Shown one piece after another: positions 17,501-26,700 of a stretch of 64,000 bases of DNA. The translations under genes were made by a program, and so were the position numbers. The stretch lies in contig CAZOEO010000015.1 in assembly GCA_964578885.1 (NCBI GenBank), forward strand, positions 9,263 to 73,262, written 5' to 3'. The notes beneath the pieces were generated by a model that was not told the DNA's origin, made no database searches, and worked only from the letters and a program-made list of their open reading frames with translations. The DNA comes from CAZRHR01 sp964578885 (GTDB taxonomy: Bacteria; Bacteroidota; Bacteroidia; CAIKAF01). The first letter of the stretch is position 1; each line of letters begins with the position of its first letter.

Positions 17501-17901
17501 ATCTCCGGGAAATGGACGACCTGAAACATGCCGTTTACCACGCGCAGTATGAGCAAAAAGATCCGCTATTGATTTACAAGCAGGAATCTTTCACTTTATT
17601 CCAGCAATTTATTACCAAAATCAATCAGGAAATCATCGCCTTCCTGATGCGGGTGACCATTCATGCAGAAGCGCCACCTCAGCCGCAAGCCGCTCCAGCG
17701 CCGCTTCCCAAAAGATCGGAACCCAAACTTCAGACCGGCAGAGGAAGCTTGCCAGGAGAAGAGGAACTCGTCCGCGAAGCGACAGGCGCCCCAAAAGCAC
17801 CCACCCGTGCACCCATGATTGCGGATGAAAAAATTGGAAGAAACGACCCATGTCCATGTGGCTCCGGTAAAAAGTACAAGAATTGTCATGGCACCGCCTG
17901 A
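14575..17901 (+). CDS. secA: Preprotein translocase ATPase SecA
   Basis: The 1108-residue motor drives unfolded preproteins through SecYEG. The Walker A region reads EMATGEGKTLVA; VNDYLARRD, YGTNNEFGFDYLRDNM, the DEVDSVLIDEARTPLIIS helicase motif, TNMAGRGTDIKLGEGV and QLRGRSGRQGDPGSS follow. The C-terminus ends with a SEC-C zinc motif, CPCGSGKKYKNCHG. It is longer than the roughly 900-residue Proteobacterial SecA, mainly through insertions in the first half, as is usual in Bacteroidota. The ATG at 14575 is preferred over the TTG at 14569. Confidence 0.97.
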   Translation: MSFLSKLLAGFVGNKNENDLKEIRPIVDQVRKAWEQLTPLSHDQFRQVTRDLISSIRGSVAALEAEKETLRKQAETQPQLSDGEKEKIFQEIDRLEKQILQTLDQQLDQSAALAFAIVKETARRFKENTTITVQATPDDLALQARKGYPTIEGNTVVWSNTWLAAGTPVTWDMVHYDVQLIGGYVLHKGKISEMATGEGKTLVATLPVFLNALAGRGVHVVTVNDYLARRDSEWMAPIFEFHGLKVDCVDRHQPNSEDRRLAYQADIVYGTNNEFGFDYLRDNMVGSPDQLVQRSHHFAIIDEVDSVLIDEARTPLIISGPAPRGDHQEYLQLKPMVDKLVNAQKRVVNLQFTEARKVLSSAEKTGKDDEKKAAEFLFRAYRGLPRNTALIKFLSEPGMRSVLQKTENYYMQDQNKEMPKIDDELYFVIDEKQNSVDITEMGINLISADVDDPHFFLLPDIATELSAIDQQEADPALRAQKKDALMRDFTVKSERIHTIQQLLKAYALFERDKDYVVMDGKVKIVDEQTGRILDGRRYSDGLHQAIEAKENVKVEAATQTYATVTLQNYFRMYHKLAGMTGTAETEAKELWDIYKLDVVVIPTNKPIQRKDLNDLVYKTKREKYNAVIDHVSELVEKGRPVLVGTTSVEISELLSRMLTLRKIRHQVLNAKLHQKEAEIVAEAGKAGTVTIATNMAGRGTDIKLGEGVREAGGLAIVGTERHESRRVDRQLRGRSGRQGDPGSSVFFVSLEDDLMRLFGSERISKLMDRMGLKEGEVITHSMITKSIERAQKKVEENNFGIRKRLLEFDDVMNLQREAVYRRRRNALYGDKVGIDISNMTYELCEAVVKSIPEPREFQDIEMECLRHLVVQPPMTEQEASKMNDNELIHALHGEVIRAMDARMQIIADQTFPVIKQVYESHAQQFENISVPFTDGMKMLQVTVPLKKAYETEGREVMLSLKKSIILALVDVHWKEHLREMDDLKHAVYHAQYEQKDPLLIYKQESFTLFQQFITKINQEIIAFLMRVTIHAEAPPQPQAAPAPLPKRSEPKLQTGRGSLPGEEELVREATGAPKAPTRAPMIADEKIGRNDPCPCGSGKKYKNCHGTA

Positions 17902-17929
17902 TTTAAAGTGCTTTTATTTTGAAGATTAC

Positions 17930-17963
17930 AAAAAAGGGACAAAAGTATTGTCCCTTTTTTTTT
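17930..17963 (+). terminator. Intrinsic terminator of secA
   Basis: GGGAC (17936-17940) pairs with GTCCC (17950-17954), extended by six A and six T, and followed by more T. Its position excludes any start of the next gene before about 17960. Confidence 0.85.
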
Positions 17964-17987
17964 ATTTTCATGGGAGATTCACTCATT

Positions 17988-19331
17988 ATGAAACACCATT
18001 TCCTTTCCTTCATTTGTGTTTTTTCAAGTTTTATGTTGGCTCAAAGTCAGGGCGTACTCATTGGATCCGGAGGAGGAGTTCCGTCTCCGGATGCCATGTT
18101 GGAAATTCGTTCCACTCAATCTGGCCTTTTGCTGCCAAGGCTTACTACAACCCAAAGGAATGCCATTGCGAATCCCACACCTGGGCTTCAGATTTTTAAT
18201 ACAAGTACGCAGTGTCTGGAGGCTTATTTTTCAAGCGGTTGGCGTAGTACCGCCTGTAATTGTGCTAGTTTACCAAATGCCACTTTTACCACCGGATCCG
18301 TTCAGGGAAGTTTGCAATTGCCATCTAGCTTTGCAGCACAACCAGGCGCTACGTCTTATCAATGGACTTTTCCCGGTGGAAATCCTGCCACAGCATCTGG
18401 TCAAAACGCAAGTACAACCTGGGCAATAGCCGGAACTTACACGGTGAAACTCGTGGTGACAGATGCGCAGGGCTGTGCGGATAGCTCTACCCTCTCTTAT
18501 GTAGTAAATTCCTGTCCTCCTTCCGGTTCACAAACTTTTGCTTTCACCGGATCAGTGCAGAGTTTTGTGGTTCCTGCTTGTGCCAATTCCATTCAGGTTT
18601 CTGTGGCTGGCGCTCAGGGAGCCAATGGAATGAATGGCATTCCGGGTACGGGAGGCTTAGGAGGCACGGTTACGGGAACCATGTCTGTAACTCCGGGGGA
18701 AACGCTTTCTGTGTATGTGGGTGGACAAAATGGCTGGAATGGCGGTGGATTAGGAAGTTCCAATTCCGGGAACGGAGGAGGCGCGTCAGACATTCGTAGA
18801 AATGGCTTGGCTTTAGCGAATAGGGTAGTGGTAGCTGGTGGCGGCGGTGGTGGCGGTGGAGATACCTATGCCAATTCAAATGCATTTGGCGGAAACGGCG
18901 GAAACGGCGGAGGAATTGGTGCTGCCGGAACCGGAGGAATCAATTCATGTTGCGGTGGGACCCAAGGCACGGCTGCATGGGCAAATGGAGGCGGGCAACC
19001 TGGCCAAAGTCACAACTGTTGGACCGTTTTCAATGGACGATGTGGCGGCGGAGGTGGTGCTGGAGGGGATATTTCTGGTGGAACAGCTTCCACAGGTGGC
19101 GGAGCTCTCGGAACGGCAGGAACGCTCGGGCAAGGCGGAAATGGAGGGATTCATTCAAACTACGGAAACGGTGGCGGCGGCGGTGGCGGATATTATGGCG
19201 GCGGCGGTGGTTCTTCCGAAGGCAATGGCGGTGGTGGCGGTGGTGGATCCTCATTCACCGGAAACCTAACCTCCGTGACGGTGACCCCAGGGAACCGCGC
19301 AGGAAACGGCCAGATAGTCATTTCATGGTAA
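17988..19331 (+). CDS. Secreted modular protein: head module, PKD domain, glycine-rich domain
   Basis: The 447-residue protein has a signal peptide (MKHHFLSFICVFSSFMLAQS). Residues about 25-90 carry the module PDAMLEIRSTQSGLLLPRLTT with NPTPGLQIFNTSTQCLE, shared with three other proteins of this window. A PKD-like domain follows (YQWTFPGGNPATAS, GTYTVKLVVTDAQGC). From about residue 190 comes a very glycine-rich domain (GGGGGGGG runs; 18.8-19.25 kb is mostly GGN codons) ending GNGQIVISW, typical of secreted Gly-rich domains. Adhesion or a surface role is likely but inferred. The ATG at 17988 is fixed by the terminator upstream; the frame is open to 17919. No T9SS sorting domain is seen. Confidence 0.82.
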   Translation: MKHHFLSFICVFSSFMLAQSQGVLIGSGGGVPSPDAMLEIRSTQSGLLLPRLTTTQRNAIANPTPGLQIFNTSTQCLEAYFSSGWRSTACNCASLPNATFTTGSVQGSLQLPSSFAAQPGATSYQWTFPGGNPATASGQNASTTWAIAGTYTVKLVVTDAQGCADSSTLSYVVNSCPPSGSQTFAFTGSVQSFVVPACANSIQVSVAGAQGANGMNGIPGTGGLGGTVTGTMSVTPGETLSVYVGGQNGWNGGGLGSSNSGNGGGASDIRRNGLALANRVVVAGGGGGGGGDTYANSNAFGGNGGNGGGIGAAGTGGINSCCGGTQGTAAWANGGGQPGQSHNCWTVFNGRCGGGGGAGGDISGGTASTGGGALGTAGTLGQGGNGGIHSNYGNGGGGGGGYYGGGGGSSEGNGGGGGGGSSFTGNLTSVTVTPGNRAGNGQIVISW

Positions 19332-19693
19332 TCCCAGCTCCAATCCCTTGGTACTATCCATTTTTCTGGACGAATTGTGCTGAAAAATGGTTGAAAGTCT
19401 TGGAAAATTGAGGTGTTCGTTTGGCGTAAGATGTTGAATTCCTAGTTGGTGTTTCGCTCGAAACATATCAGGGTCTATTTTTGAATTCCTTTTTCACCAG
19501 TACAGAAACTGAAATTTCAAGATCGGAAATGGACGTGAACACCGTACTCCGATTTACAATGAGTTCCTTATGGAAATGTAACATCTTATAATAGAATACA
19601 TAGTTTATAGAAGGAGGCCGGAATTACAGACATTCTTTTCCTAAAACAACATCCATAAGACGGCATACGATCCCCCTGGAAAAGGAACGTTGG
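19332..19693. other. Intergenic region without a recognisable gene
   Basis: About 360 bases between convergent genes. All frames are broken by stops and I see no RNA gene or clear hairpin terminator. Confidence 0.5.
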
Positions 19694-20137
19694 TTATTTT
19701 AATTTTCGATCCAGAACGACCAAATAACCAACCAGGCCAAAGAAAAGAATGAGACTAACCGCTACCACCACCCAAATCTTACCATCTTTTTTCAGTCCGG
19801 TGGCCATTTCAATTTTATCTGAATGAACATGAAGCATGGCCGGTTGGCTAAGAAAATCCAGTGTAATGGTATTATCGTAGGTTTCTGTTTCCGTACTGGT
19901 GGTTTTTACTGAAAAAACCTGTTTGCCTAAGCTGCTATCTAAAACCACTTTGGCAGTAATAACTCCCTCGCCGGAAAGGTGAAATAACTGGGTATCCATG
20001 TCTATTCCGGCTTGTGCGCGTGATACTCCCCGGTTCAAGATATTTAAGTTGACCAATGTATCGCCGGGCTGGAAATTTCCTCCTTGACCGAATACGGCCC
20101 ACCCTGTGAACAACCAAGCCATGAGTGCCTGTTTCAT
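19694..20137 (-). CDS. CcmD-like protein with secreted N-terminal domain
   Basis: The 147-residue protein has a signal peptide (residues 1-18), a periplasmic beta-rich domain of about 90 residues and one C-terminal helix, KIWVVVAVSLILFFGLVGYL, followed by VVLDRKLK. The last 30 residues match the CcmD proteins of Bacteroidota, small membrane factors that work with CcmC in heme handling for cytochrome c maturation. The N-terminal extension is unusual: CcmD is normally about 40-70 residues. It overlaps ccmC by 4 nt, which supports a joint function. Assignment rests on the C-terminal helix and on context. Confidence 0.7.
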   Translation of the reverse strand: MKQALMAWLFTGWAVFGQGGNFQPGDTLVNLNILNRGVSRAQAGIDMDTQLFHLSGEGVITAKVVLDSSLGKQVFSVKTTSTETETYDNTITLDFLSQPAMLHVHSDKIEMATGLKKDGKIWVVVAVSLILFFGLVGYLVVLDRKLK

Positions 20138-20796
20138 ACCGATTCTTTTTTGCGTCGTATTTTTATTTCAATGGAAGCTACCCACGCTCCAACCAGCGTC
20201 CAGCCGATGATGGCCGGCCAGAAAACAGCGCGCATGCTGGATTTCAAATCTTTGAAAGATCCAAAGCCTGGATTTCCTCCTTTACCCGGATGCAGTGAAT
20301 CTACTTCAGACATTCTGGGCAAAACGAGCACCAAAACTACCATCAACAAAAAGGCAAAAATGCCATATGATGCACTTAATTCGCCTTTTTTCTTGGGATC
20401 TTGCACCAAGCTGCGTAAAATAAAATAGGCGAAATAGGCGAAAATGGTATACAATGCCCCATTTAGCTGAGGGTCTTTGGTCCAAAATGTCCCCCAAGTA
20501 TATTTGGCCCAAACCATCCCTGTAACGATGCCAATGCAACCATACAAAAGGGCTACCCGCGTGTACACGGCAGATTTTAAATCATCTTCGAGCTGTCCTT
20601 TTTGTAAAAAACGCAAGCCATATCCCACGCCAATCAGCAATAAAATGAACATGCCAAACCACATGGTAACATGAAAATACAGGTTGCGGATGGTCTCATG
20701 AATCACCGATTGGACAGACACTTCTCCCAGCCAGGCCATGGGCAAAACGTATAGCATTATGGCTACCGTTAAAAATTTCCATGCGTGTTTTTTCAT
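20134..20796 (-). CDS. ccmC: Cytochrome c biogenesis protein CcmC/CcsA family
   Basis: The 220-residue membrane protein has six hydrophobic segments. It carries the tryptophan-rich heme-binding motif as YTWGTFWTKDPQL, and two candidate axial histidines in YFHVTMWFG and DSLHPGKGG. It handles heme for covalent attachment to c-type cytochromes in system I. The gene lies 6 nt after ccmB and overlaps the CcmD-like gene by 4 nt. CcmA, CcmE and CcmF are not in the run, so the rest of the pathway must be elsewhere. Confidence 0.9.
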   Translation of the reverse strand: MKKHAWKFLTVAIMLYVLPMAWLGEVSVQSVIHETIRNLYFHVTMWFGMFILLLIGVGYGLRFLQKGQLEDDLKSAVYTRVALLYGCIGIVTGMVWAKYTWGTFWTKDPQLNGALYTIFAYFAYFILRSLVQDPKKKGELSASYGIFAFLLMVVLVLVLPRMSEVDSLHPGKGGNPGFGSFKDLKSSMRAVFWPAIIGWTLVGAWVASIEIKIRRKKESV

Positions 20797-20802
20797 ACGC
20801 TT

Positions 20803-21453
20803 TTAATCGCGCCAAAGGTAAGGAAATAATACTGTTCCGGCGACAGCCGTACCTGCTCCAATGGAGCCAAGCATCCAAATATAATCCGACCAACTGCCAT
20901 CTGCCAGCAGGGCTTTGCCAAAGGCGGTAGTGGCCATCACGAGCACGGGCATAAGTAAGGGTAAACCCAAAATGGCGGCCATTCCCTGGCCTTGACCTGC
21001 ACGGGCTGCTACGGCTCCAATAAAGGTCATAATAACGTTCAGGGAAAAAGTGGCTGTAAATACAATGCCAATTACACCAACCAAACTCACTTGTAATGGA
21101 CCTTCCAAAAGTCCAAAAAACAGGGCCAGGGCACCTAACGCCCAAATCCAACCGCTGCAAACCGCCCACGCTAATCGCGCCATCATCAGGGGAATGCCTC
21201 CGGTGAGATAGTACAAATAAAGTTGGCGTTGCGCATTTTCCTGCCCGAAACTTCGGTTGGCGGCCTGCACGGCACTAAAAACCATAATGACCCAAAACAA
21301 GGCCCCGAAAACATCCGGATCCTGTATCGGACCAAAGACCTGAAAACAGATAAAGAGGGTACAAGCCAAATAAAGGACGAGCATCCAAAGCGCAGCTGGT
21401 CTGCGAAATTCCATCCGGGCTTCATGGCGAAAAAGAATCCAATACTCCCTCAT
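20803..21453 (-). CDS. ccmB: Heme exporter protein CcmB
   Basis: The 216-residue protein has six membrane helices and the CcmB start MREYWILFRHEARMEFRR. Family phrases include DVFGALFWVIMVFSAVQAANRSF and LLMPVLVMATTAF. CcmB is the permease of the CcmAB(CD) complex, which uses ATP to release heme-loaded CcmE. The ATPase partner CcmA is not adjacent. The gene starts 6 nt after the end of the beta-CASP nuclease gene and so is probably read from the same transcript. Confidence 0.92.
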   Translation of the reverse strand: MREYWILFRHEARMEFRRPAALWMLVLYLACTLFICFQVFGPIQDPDVFGALFWVIMVFSAVQAANRSFGQENAQRQLYLYYLTGGIPLMMARLAWAVCSGWIWALGALALFFGLLEGPLQVSLVGVIGIVFTATFSLNVIMTFIGAVAARAGQGQGMAAILGLPLLMPVLVMATTAFGKALLADGSWSDYIWMLGSIGAGTAVAGTVLFPYLWRD

Positions 21454-21459
21454 GTCCTT

Positions 21460-22848
21460 TTAGCCGAGGAAATAACTTTGGCCAAACGTTGGAATGTGAA
21501 TAGGATCAATCCCTTTTTCCTCCAATCCATCCTTTAAACTCAATTGGGCATCATAGTCTCCATGTACCAAAAATACGCTTCTGTAGGGCTTTTCTTTGCT
21601 GTGAGGAACGGCATCTATTAATTCCTGACGGTCAGCATGGCCACTTAACGCTTTAATTAAATGCACATCTGCACGAACGGGTAAATATTTTCCTAAAATG
21701 CGCACAAAATCCGGTTGATGCAACAGCCGACCTCCTAAAGTGGAAGGCTCTGCATAACCTGTCATCAGAATAGTGGTTTTGGGATCTGAAATATGATTAA
21801 ATAAGTGGTGCCGAATGCGTCCCGCTTCCATCATGCCGGAAGAAGAGATGACAATGCAAGGGCCATCAATATTGTTAATGGCTTTACTTTCTTCCACATT
21901 TTCCACAAAAAGAAGTTGGGTAAACTGGAATGGATCGGGATCTTTTTTCAGATAATTCTGGATTTCTTCATTGAAAAGTGCCAGATAGTCTTTAAAAATT
22001 TGGGTGCCTTTGGTAGAGAGCGGGGAATCTACAAAAACGGGAATATTGGGCAACAAATCGAAGGTGCTCAAATAGTCTAAAGCGAAGAGAATCTCCTGGG
22101 TTCTTCCGATACTAAAGGCAGGAATAAGTAATTTTCCACGTTTTTGGATGCAGGTTTTCTTGACCACATCCAACAAAGATTTCAGTGTGAATTCATGGTC
22201 TTCATGCAGTCGGTCGCCATAGGTAGATTCGCAGATCAAATAATCTGATGGTGGAATCGGGTCCGGCCGGCGCAACATCGAAGGAAATTTCCGTCCCAGG
22301 TCTCCGGTGTAAACCAGACTTTTCCCATGCTCCTCAAGAAAAATACCGGCAGATCCGAGCAGATGTCCTGTATTGAAAAAATAGCATTCCAATCCGAAAA
22401 CGGAAAAGGGCTCCTGGTATTCTTTGGTGCGAAATAGTCCCATGACTTTTTTCGCATCTTCTTCTGTATAAATGGGCTCTCTTAGTGTTTTTCCTGCTTT
22501 AAGCCTTCTTTTATTGTCGTAGCGCGCATCTTCTTCCTGAATATGGGCCGAATCGGCCAGCATGATTTCGCACAAATCTTTGGTGGCGGGAGTGGCATAA
22601 ATTTTTCCCCGAAATCCCTGTGCATACAAAGCGGGTAAAAACCCGGAATGGTCGATGTGGGCGTGGGTGAGGATCACCGCATCTATTTCTGATGACACAA
22701 ATCCCGGAATCCGGTTTCGGGCCTGTTGTTCTGCTTCTTTTCCCTGAAATAGTCCAGCGTCTAGAAGAATATGCTTTCCGTTGGTGGTGGTAAGTAAATG
22801 CCGGCTACCAGTAACCGTTCTGGCTGCGCCCCAAAAGGTGATTTTCAT
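21460..22848 (-). CDS. MBL-fold beta-CASP ribonuclease-like protein
   Basis: The 462-residue protein has the metallo-beta-lactamase motif THAHIDHSG (His62, His64, Asp66, His67), then NTGHLLGSAGI, GDLGR, a beta-CASP insert (about 210-390, with STYGDRLHE at its start) and the RMMBL motif LSGHADRQEL near residue 405. Such enzymes are RNA endo- or exonucleases related to CPSF-73. It is not an RNase J. On the minus strand TAATTTTA (22860-22853) lies 4 nt before the ATG, suggesting a leaderless start. It heads the run leading into ccmB. Confidence 0.9.
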   Translation of the reverse strand: MKITFWGAARTVTGSRHLLTTTNGKHILLDAGLFQGKEAEQQARNRIPGFVSSEIDAVILTHAHIDHSGFLPALYAQGFRGKIYATPATKDLCEIMLADSAHIQEEDARYDNKRRLKAGKTLREPIYTEEDAKKVMGLFRTKEYQEPFSVFGLECYFFNTGHLLGSAGIFLEEHGKSLVYTGDLGRKFPSMLRRPDPIPPSDYLICESTYGDRLHEDHEFTLKSLLDVVKKTCIQKRGKLLIPAFSIGRTQEILFALDYLSTFDLLPNIPVFVDSPLSTKGTQIFKDYLALFNEEIQNYLKKDPDPFQFTQLLFVENVEESKAINNIDGPCIVISSSGMMEAGRIRHHLFNHISDPKTTILMTGYAEPSTLGGRLLHQPDFVRILGKYLPVRADVHLIKALSGHADRQELIDAVPHSKEKPYRSVFLVHGDYDAQLSLKDGLEEKGIDPIHIPTFGQSYFLG

Positions 22849-22920
22849 GTGGTAAAATTAGGTATAATCTACGGGTAAAATGGAAGGAAGCGGACTTCTT
22901 TCAATACCTCCATTTCACAT

Positions 22921-23598
22921 TTAGGCGGGATGGTCTGTCAGCAGCGCCTCATCACATTGCAAAACCCTTCCGGGAAAATCCCGGATTAAAAGATAATCAT
23001 GGGTCGCCATGAGCACCGTGGTGCCTTCTTTGGCGACATGGTGCAGTAATTTCAGAATGTCGCGTGCCGTTTCCGGATCCAGATTGCCGGTTGGTTCATC
23101 TGCTAAAATGAGTTGCGGGCGATTCAATAACGCACGAGCTATGGCCACTCGTTGCTGTTCGCCACCAGAAAGGGTATGCGGGAATTTGAACCCTTTGGTC
23201 TTTAAATCCACCCAATCTAACACTTCCTCAATTCGTTCAGAACGGTCTACTTTTTTCTTCCATCCCGTAGATTCCAGTACAAAGGACAAATTATCAAAGA
23301 CTGTGCGGTCTGGAAGTAATTGAAAGTCTTGAAAGACAATGCCTAAGCTTTTCCTTAGCGCCGGAATTTGTTTGCTTTTCAGGCTGTGTACACCAAAACC
23401 GTTTACCCAGGCCTCTCCACTAAATGGTTTTAGGGCACCGTACATGATTTTGAGCAAGCTGCTTTTTCCGCTGCCTGTTTTCCCAATCAAATACGCAAAT
23501 TCTCCCTGATGAAGACTGAATGAGACGTTATGCAAAACCATCATCTCACCCTGGTGAATGGTCACATCATTAAATTCAACTAAAGGCTTGCTCTCCAT
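22921..23598 (-). CDS. ftsE: Cell division ATP-binding protein FtsE
   Basis: The 225-residue ABC ATPase has Walker A GKTGSGKSS (39-47), Q-loop VFQDFQLLPDRTVFDNL, signature LSGGEQQRVAIARALL, Walker B LILADEPTGNLD and H-loop MATHDYLLI. FVYLIG/FAYLIGKTGSG and QDFQLLPDRTV are typical of Bacteroidota FtsE, which with FtsX links divisome assembly to cell-wall hydrolases. No ftsX is adjacent. GATCTTTG (23611-23604) lies 5 nt before the ATG and may be its -7 element. It is divergent from the TPR gene. Confidence 0.88.
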   Translation of the reverse strand: MESKPLVEFNDVTIHQGEMMVLHNVSFSLHQGEFAYLIGKTGSGKSSLLKIMYGALKPFSGEAWVNGFGVHSLKSKQIPALRKSLGIVFQDFQLLPDRTVFDNLSFVLESTGWKKKVDRSERIEEVLDWVDLKTKGFKFPHTLSGGEQQRVAIARALLNRPQLILADEPTGNLDPETARDILKLLHHVAKEGTTVLMATHDYLLIRDFPGRVLQCDEALLTDHPA

Positions 23599-23710
23599 CT
23601 ATACAAAGATCGGTACGAATTGCCGCGAACGTAACCATTGTAAAATAATTTTTAAACATCCTACGTTGAAAAGTCAATCAACAATTTCAAAATCCACCCG
23701 AAGTGCCCTG

Positions 23711-23718
23711 TACCTTTG
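23711..23718 (+). promoter_or_regulatory. -7 element TACCTTTG before the TPR gene
   Basis: Exact TAnnTTTG match, 21 nt before the ATG at 23740. It argues against the TTG codons at 23716 and 23719 as starts, since these overlap the element. Confidence 0.55.
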
Positions 23719-23739
23719 TTGATTGAAATACTGTTGCTC

Positions 23740-26700
23740 ATGCGCAAATACGTTTTTTTAGTTGGTTTGATGACTTTCTTGGGTTTCTCCCTTTGCTGGA
23801 AGCCACTCCATGGTCAGCGCCCCCAAACGTATCATGATAAAGAACAAATCGTACTTCAGGTGCGAGACTTGATGGATTTGGAGCAATATACTGCTGCTCA
23901 GGCATTATGTCGTGAACAACTGATCCAACCTCAAGGTTTGTCCGAACACGCTCTTGCCCAATTTCGCTTTTTTGAAGCCGTAGCGGCCACGTATCTGTTT
24001 CAAATGGATGCAGAAGTCTTGTTGATGCGTTTTATCGATTTACATCCCCAGGTGCCCCAGGTTGCCCAGGCTTATTTTCACCTTGGGAAAATTCATTTTC
24101 GTAACAAAGACTGGGATCAGGCGATTTACGCGTTTTCAAAAGCCGATGTTTTTCTCTTGGCCAAAGATGAATATGTTGAATTTTACTTTAAACAGGGATA
24201 TGCCCAATACATGGCTTCTCAATCGGATGCTGCCCTGAATAGTTTCGCGCAGGTCACGCCACGTGTTTCTCCCTGGAATGCCCCTGCACACTATTATTCC
24301 GGTCAAATCTATTATGAACGTGAAAATTTTCAGACAGCCCTGGACTATTTTTTAAAGGTCAGTGGGGACAAAACGTTTTCCAGAATTGTTCCGTTTTACA
24401 TTGTGCAAATCTATTTCCGCCAGGAAAAATATGCCGAAGTCCTTTCTTATGGTGAAGTCCTTGCTGATACGTTGAAGGGCCCGCAAAAGCCAAGAGTTCA
24501 GCGTATTATGGCTGAAAGTGCATTTTTTCTCAAACAATATCCCACCGCTTTAAACTGGTATGAAAAATATGAAAATGGCGGCGGTCAATTAGATCGCGAG
24601 GGCTTTTACCGAATGGGCTTGGCCTATTATCAAACTGCTCAATATCAGGAAGCTGCGACTCGACTTAGGCAAACCACTTCCGAAGATGACAAGTTGACCC
24701 AATCTACCTATTTTTATTTGGCAGATTGCTTCATTAAATTGGGAACCAAGCGACTTGCCCTGGATGCACTTCGGTTGGCGGCCGCTTCTGATTTCGATCC
24801 CGATTTGAGCCGTGAAGCCTTGTATCATTTTGCGAAATTATCATACGAATTAGGCTTGAATCCGTATAATGAAGCGGTTGAAGCATTGGAGGCTTATTTG
24901 AAAAGATTTCCGCAAGCTCCCAACAAACAAGAAGCCCGCGAGTTGATGGTGCAAATTTACATGAGCGCCAAAAACTATAAGGACGCCCTGGCTTCACTGG
25001 AAACCATGCCCGATAAAAATCCACGTTTACGATTAGCCTATCAGCGGATTTTGTATTTCCGTGGTATTGAACTCTATAACAATTTGGATCATGATTTGGC
25101 CAGTCAGCATTTTTCCCGGGCCATTCAGGAAAATTTCGATCCGGTGATTACGGCGGAAGCAAGATATTGGTTGGGAGAAGTTCGGTTTAAACAGAAAGAT
25201 TTTCAGGCGGCCCGACAGGAATGGGAGGCTTTTTTGGGAACGCCAACCGCCAGAAAGTTCCCTCATTATGGTAATGCATGGTACAACTTAGGTTTTGCCC
25301 GTTTAAAATTGCGTGATTATCAGGGGGCGATTTCAGATTTTCGGGCGTATTTGGAAAAATATGGGCAAAAAGATGCCTTCAAGACCAGTGACGCACAACT
25401 TCGTATTGCAGATGCGTACTTCATGATGAAAAACTTCGATAAGTCTCTGGAGTTTTATCAGCGTGCGGCCAAAGGTCAGTTTCAAGTGGATTATGCTTTG
25501 TTCCAATCTGGTATTCTGTTTGGACTGACAGGTCAATACAAAGAAAAGGTGGATGCACTGCGTCAGCTTTCTTCTCGTTTTCCACAATCGCCTTTGGCTC
25601 AGGAAGGGGTTTTTGAGACAGGTAAAGCCTTGATTCGTGACGGCCGTCCGCTTGACGCCATTCCAATTTTTGAGAAGTTGCTAACGGATGCGCCCAAGGG
25701 GAATTTCACTTCTCGCACCTATTTGGAGTTAGGACTCATTTATTATAATGCGGAGAATGATGCGCAGGCCCTGGGTTGGCTCAAACGTGTGGCCGATGAA
25801 TATCCTAAAACGCCTCAAAGCCAGGAAGCATTGAAATATATTCAATCCATTTATACCAACGCGGGGCGGATTGACGATTGGTTGTCTTTTGTACGCGCAC
25901 AGGGCGGTGAAGTAGGGCAGAGTACCTTAGATTCAGGCGCATATTTTGCTGTTTTACAAGCGATTCAGGCCAAAGATTGTCCTCGCATTCATCAGGCTGG
26001 TGAAGCGTATGTTCGAAATTTCCCCAATGGTGCCGGGAAATGGAATACCCTTCATCATCGCGCTGATTGTTATTTTGATGCGGAGAAAGATGAAGAGGCC
26101 TTGAAAATGTACGAGTTACTGATTGCCGCCGGTCCGGGTGCTTATTATGAAAATGCTTTGGTTAAAGCCGGATACATTTATTCAGAAGCCAAACAAGACG
26201 AGCAAACCTTACGTGTGTATACCGAATTGGAAAAAACCGCCGGAAGTACAGAAGTGCTCTTGCGTTGCAGAGATCAATTGATGCGTGCGCATTTCCGCCA
26301 AAGCAACTGGGCCTCGTCCATCGAATACGCCAAAAAGGTGCTCACCTTCGAGAAATTGCCGCCAGCCATCGAAGAAGAAGCCCATATGACTTTGGCCAGA
26401 GGATATCTGAAACTGGGTGAAGATGAAAATAGTCTCGCTTTTTCCCGTAAAATTTCGACCAATTCCGGATCTGCTTATGCAGCCGAAGCGGCCTACATGA
26501 TTGGCGACATATTGTACCGAAAAGGTGAGTACAAGCAGGCGGAACGGGAGTTGCGTAAAGCCATCAAAACAATGGGTTCTTATCGCGACTGGATGGCTCG
26601 TTCTTTCATTTTATTGAGTGATGTGTATGTGGCCATGGAAGATTTTGTACAGGCCAAATCCGTACTCAAAACGGTCATCGACCGGCACGATGGCGCTGAT

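Noticed and set aside
18838..19250. Glycine-codon-rich stretch as a DNA repeat or CRISPR-like array
   Set aside because: It is an in-frame GGN-rich coding region of the glycine-rich domain, without regular spacers.
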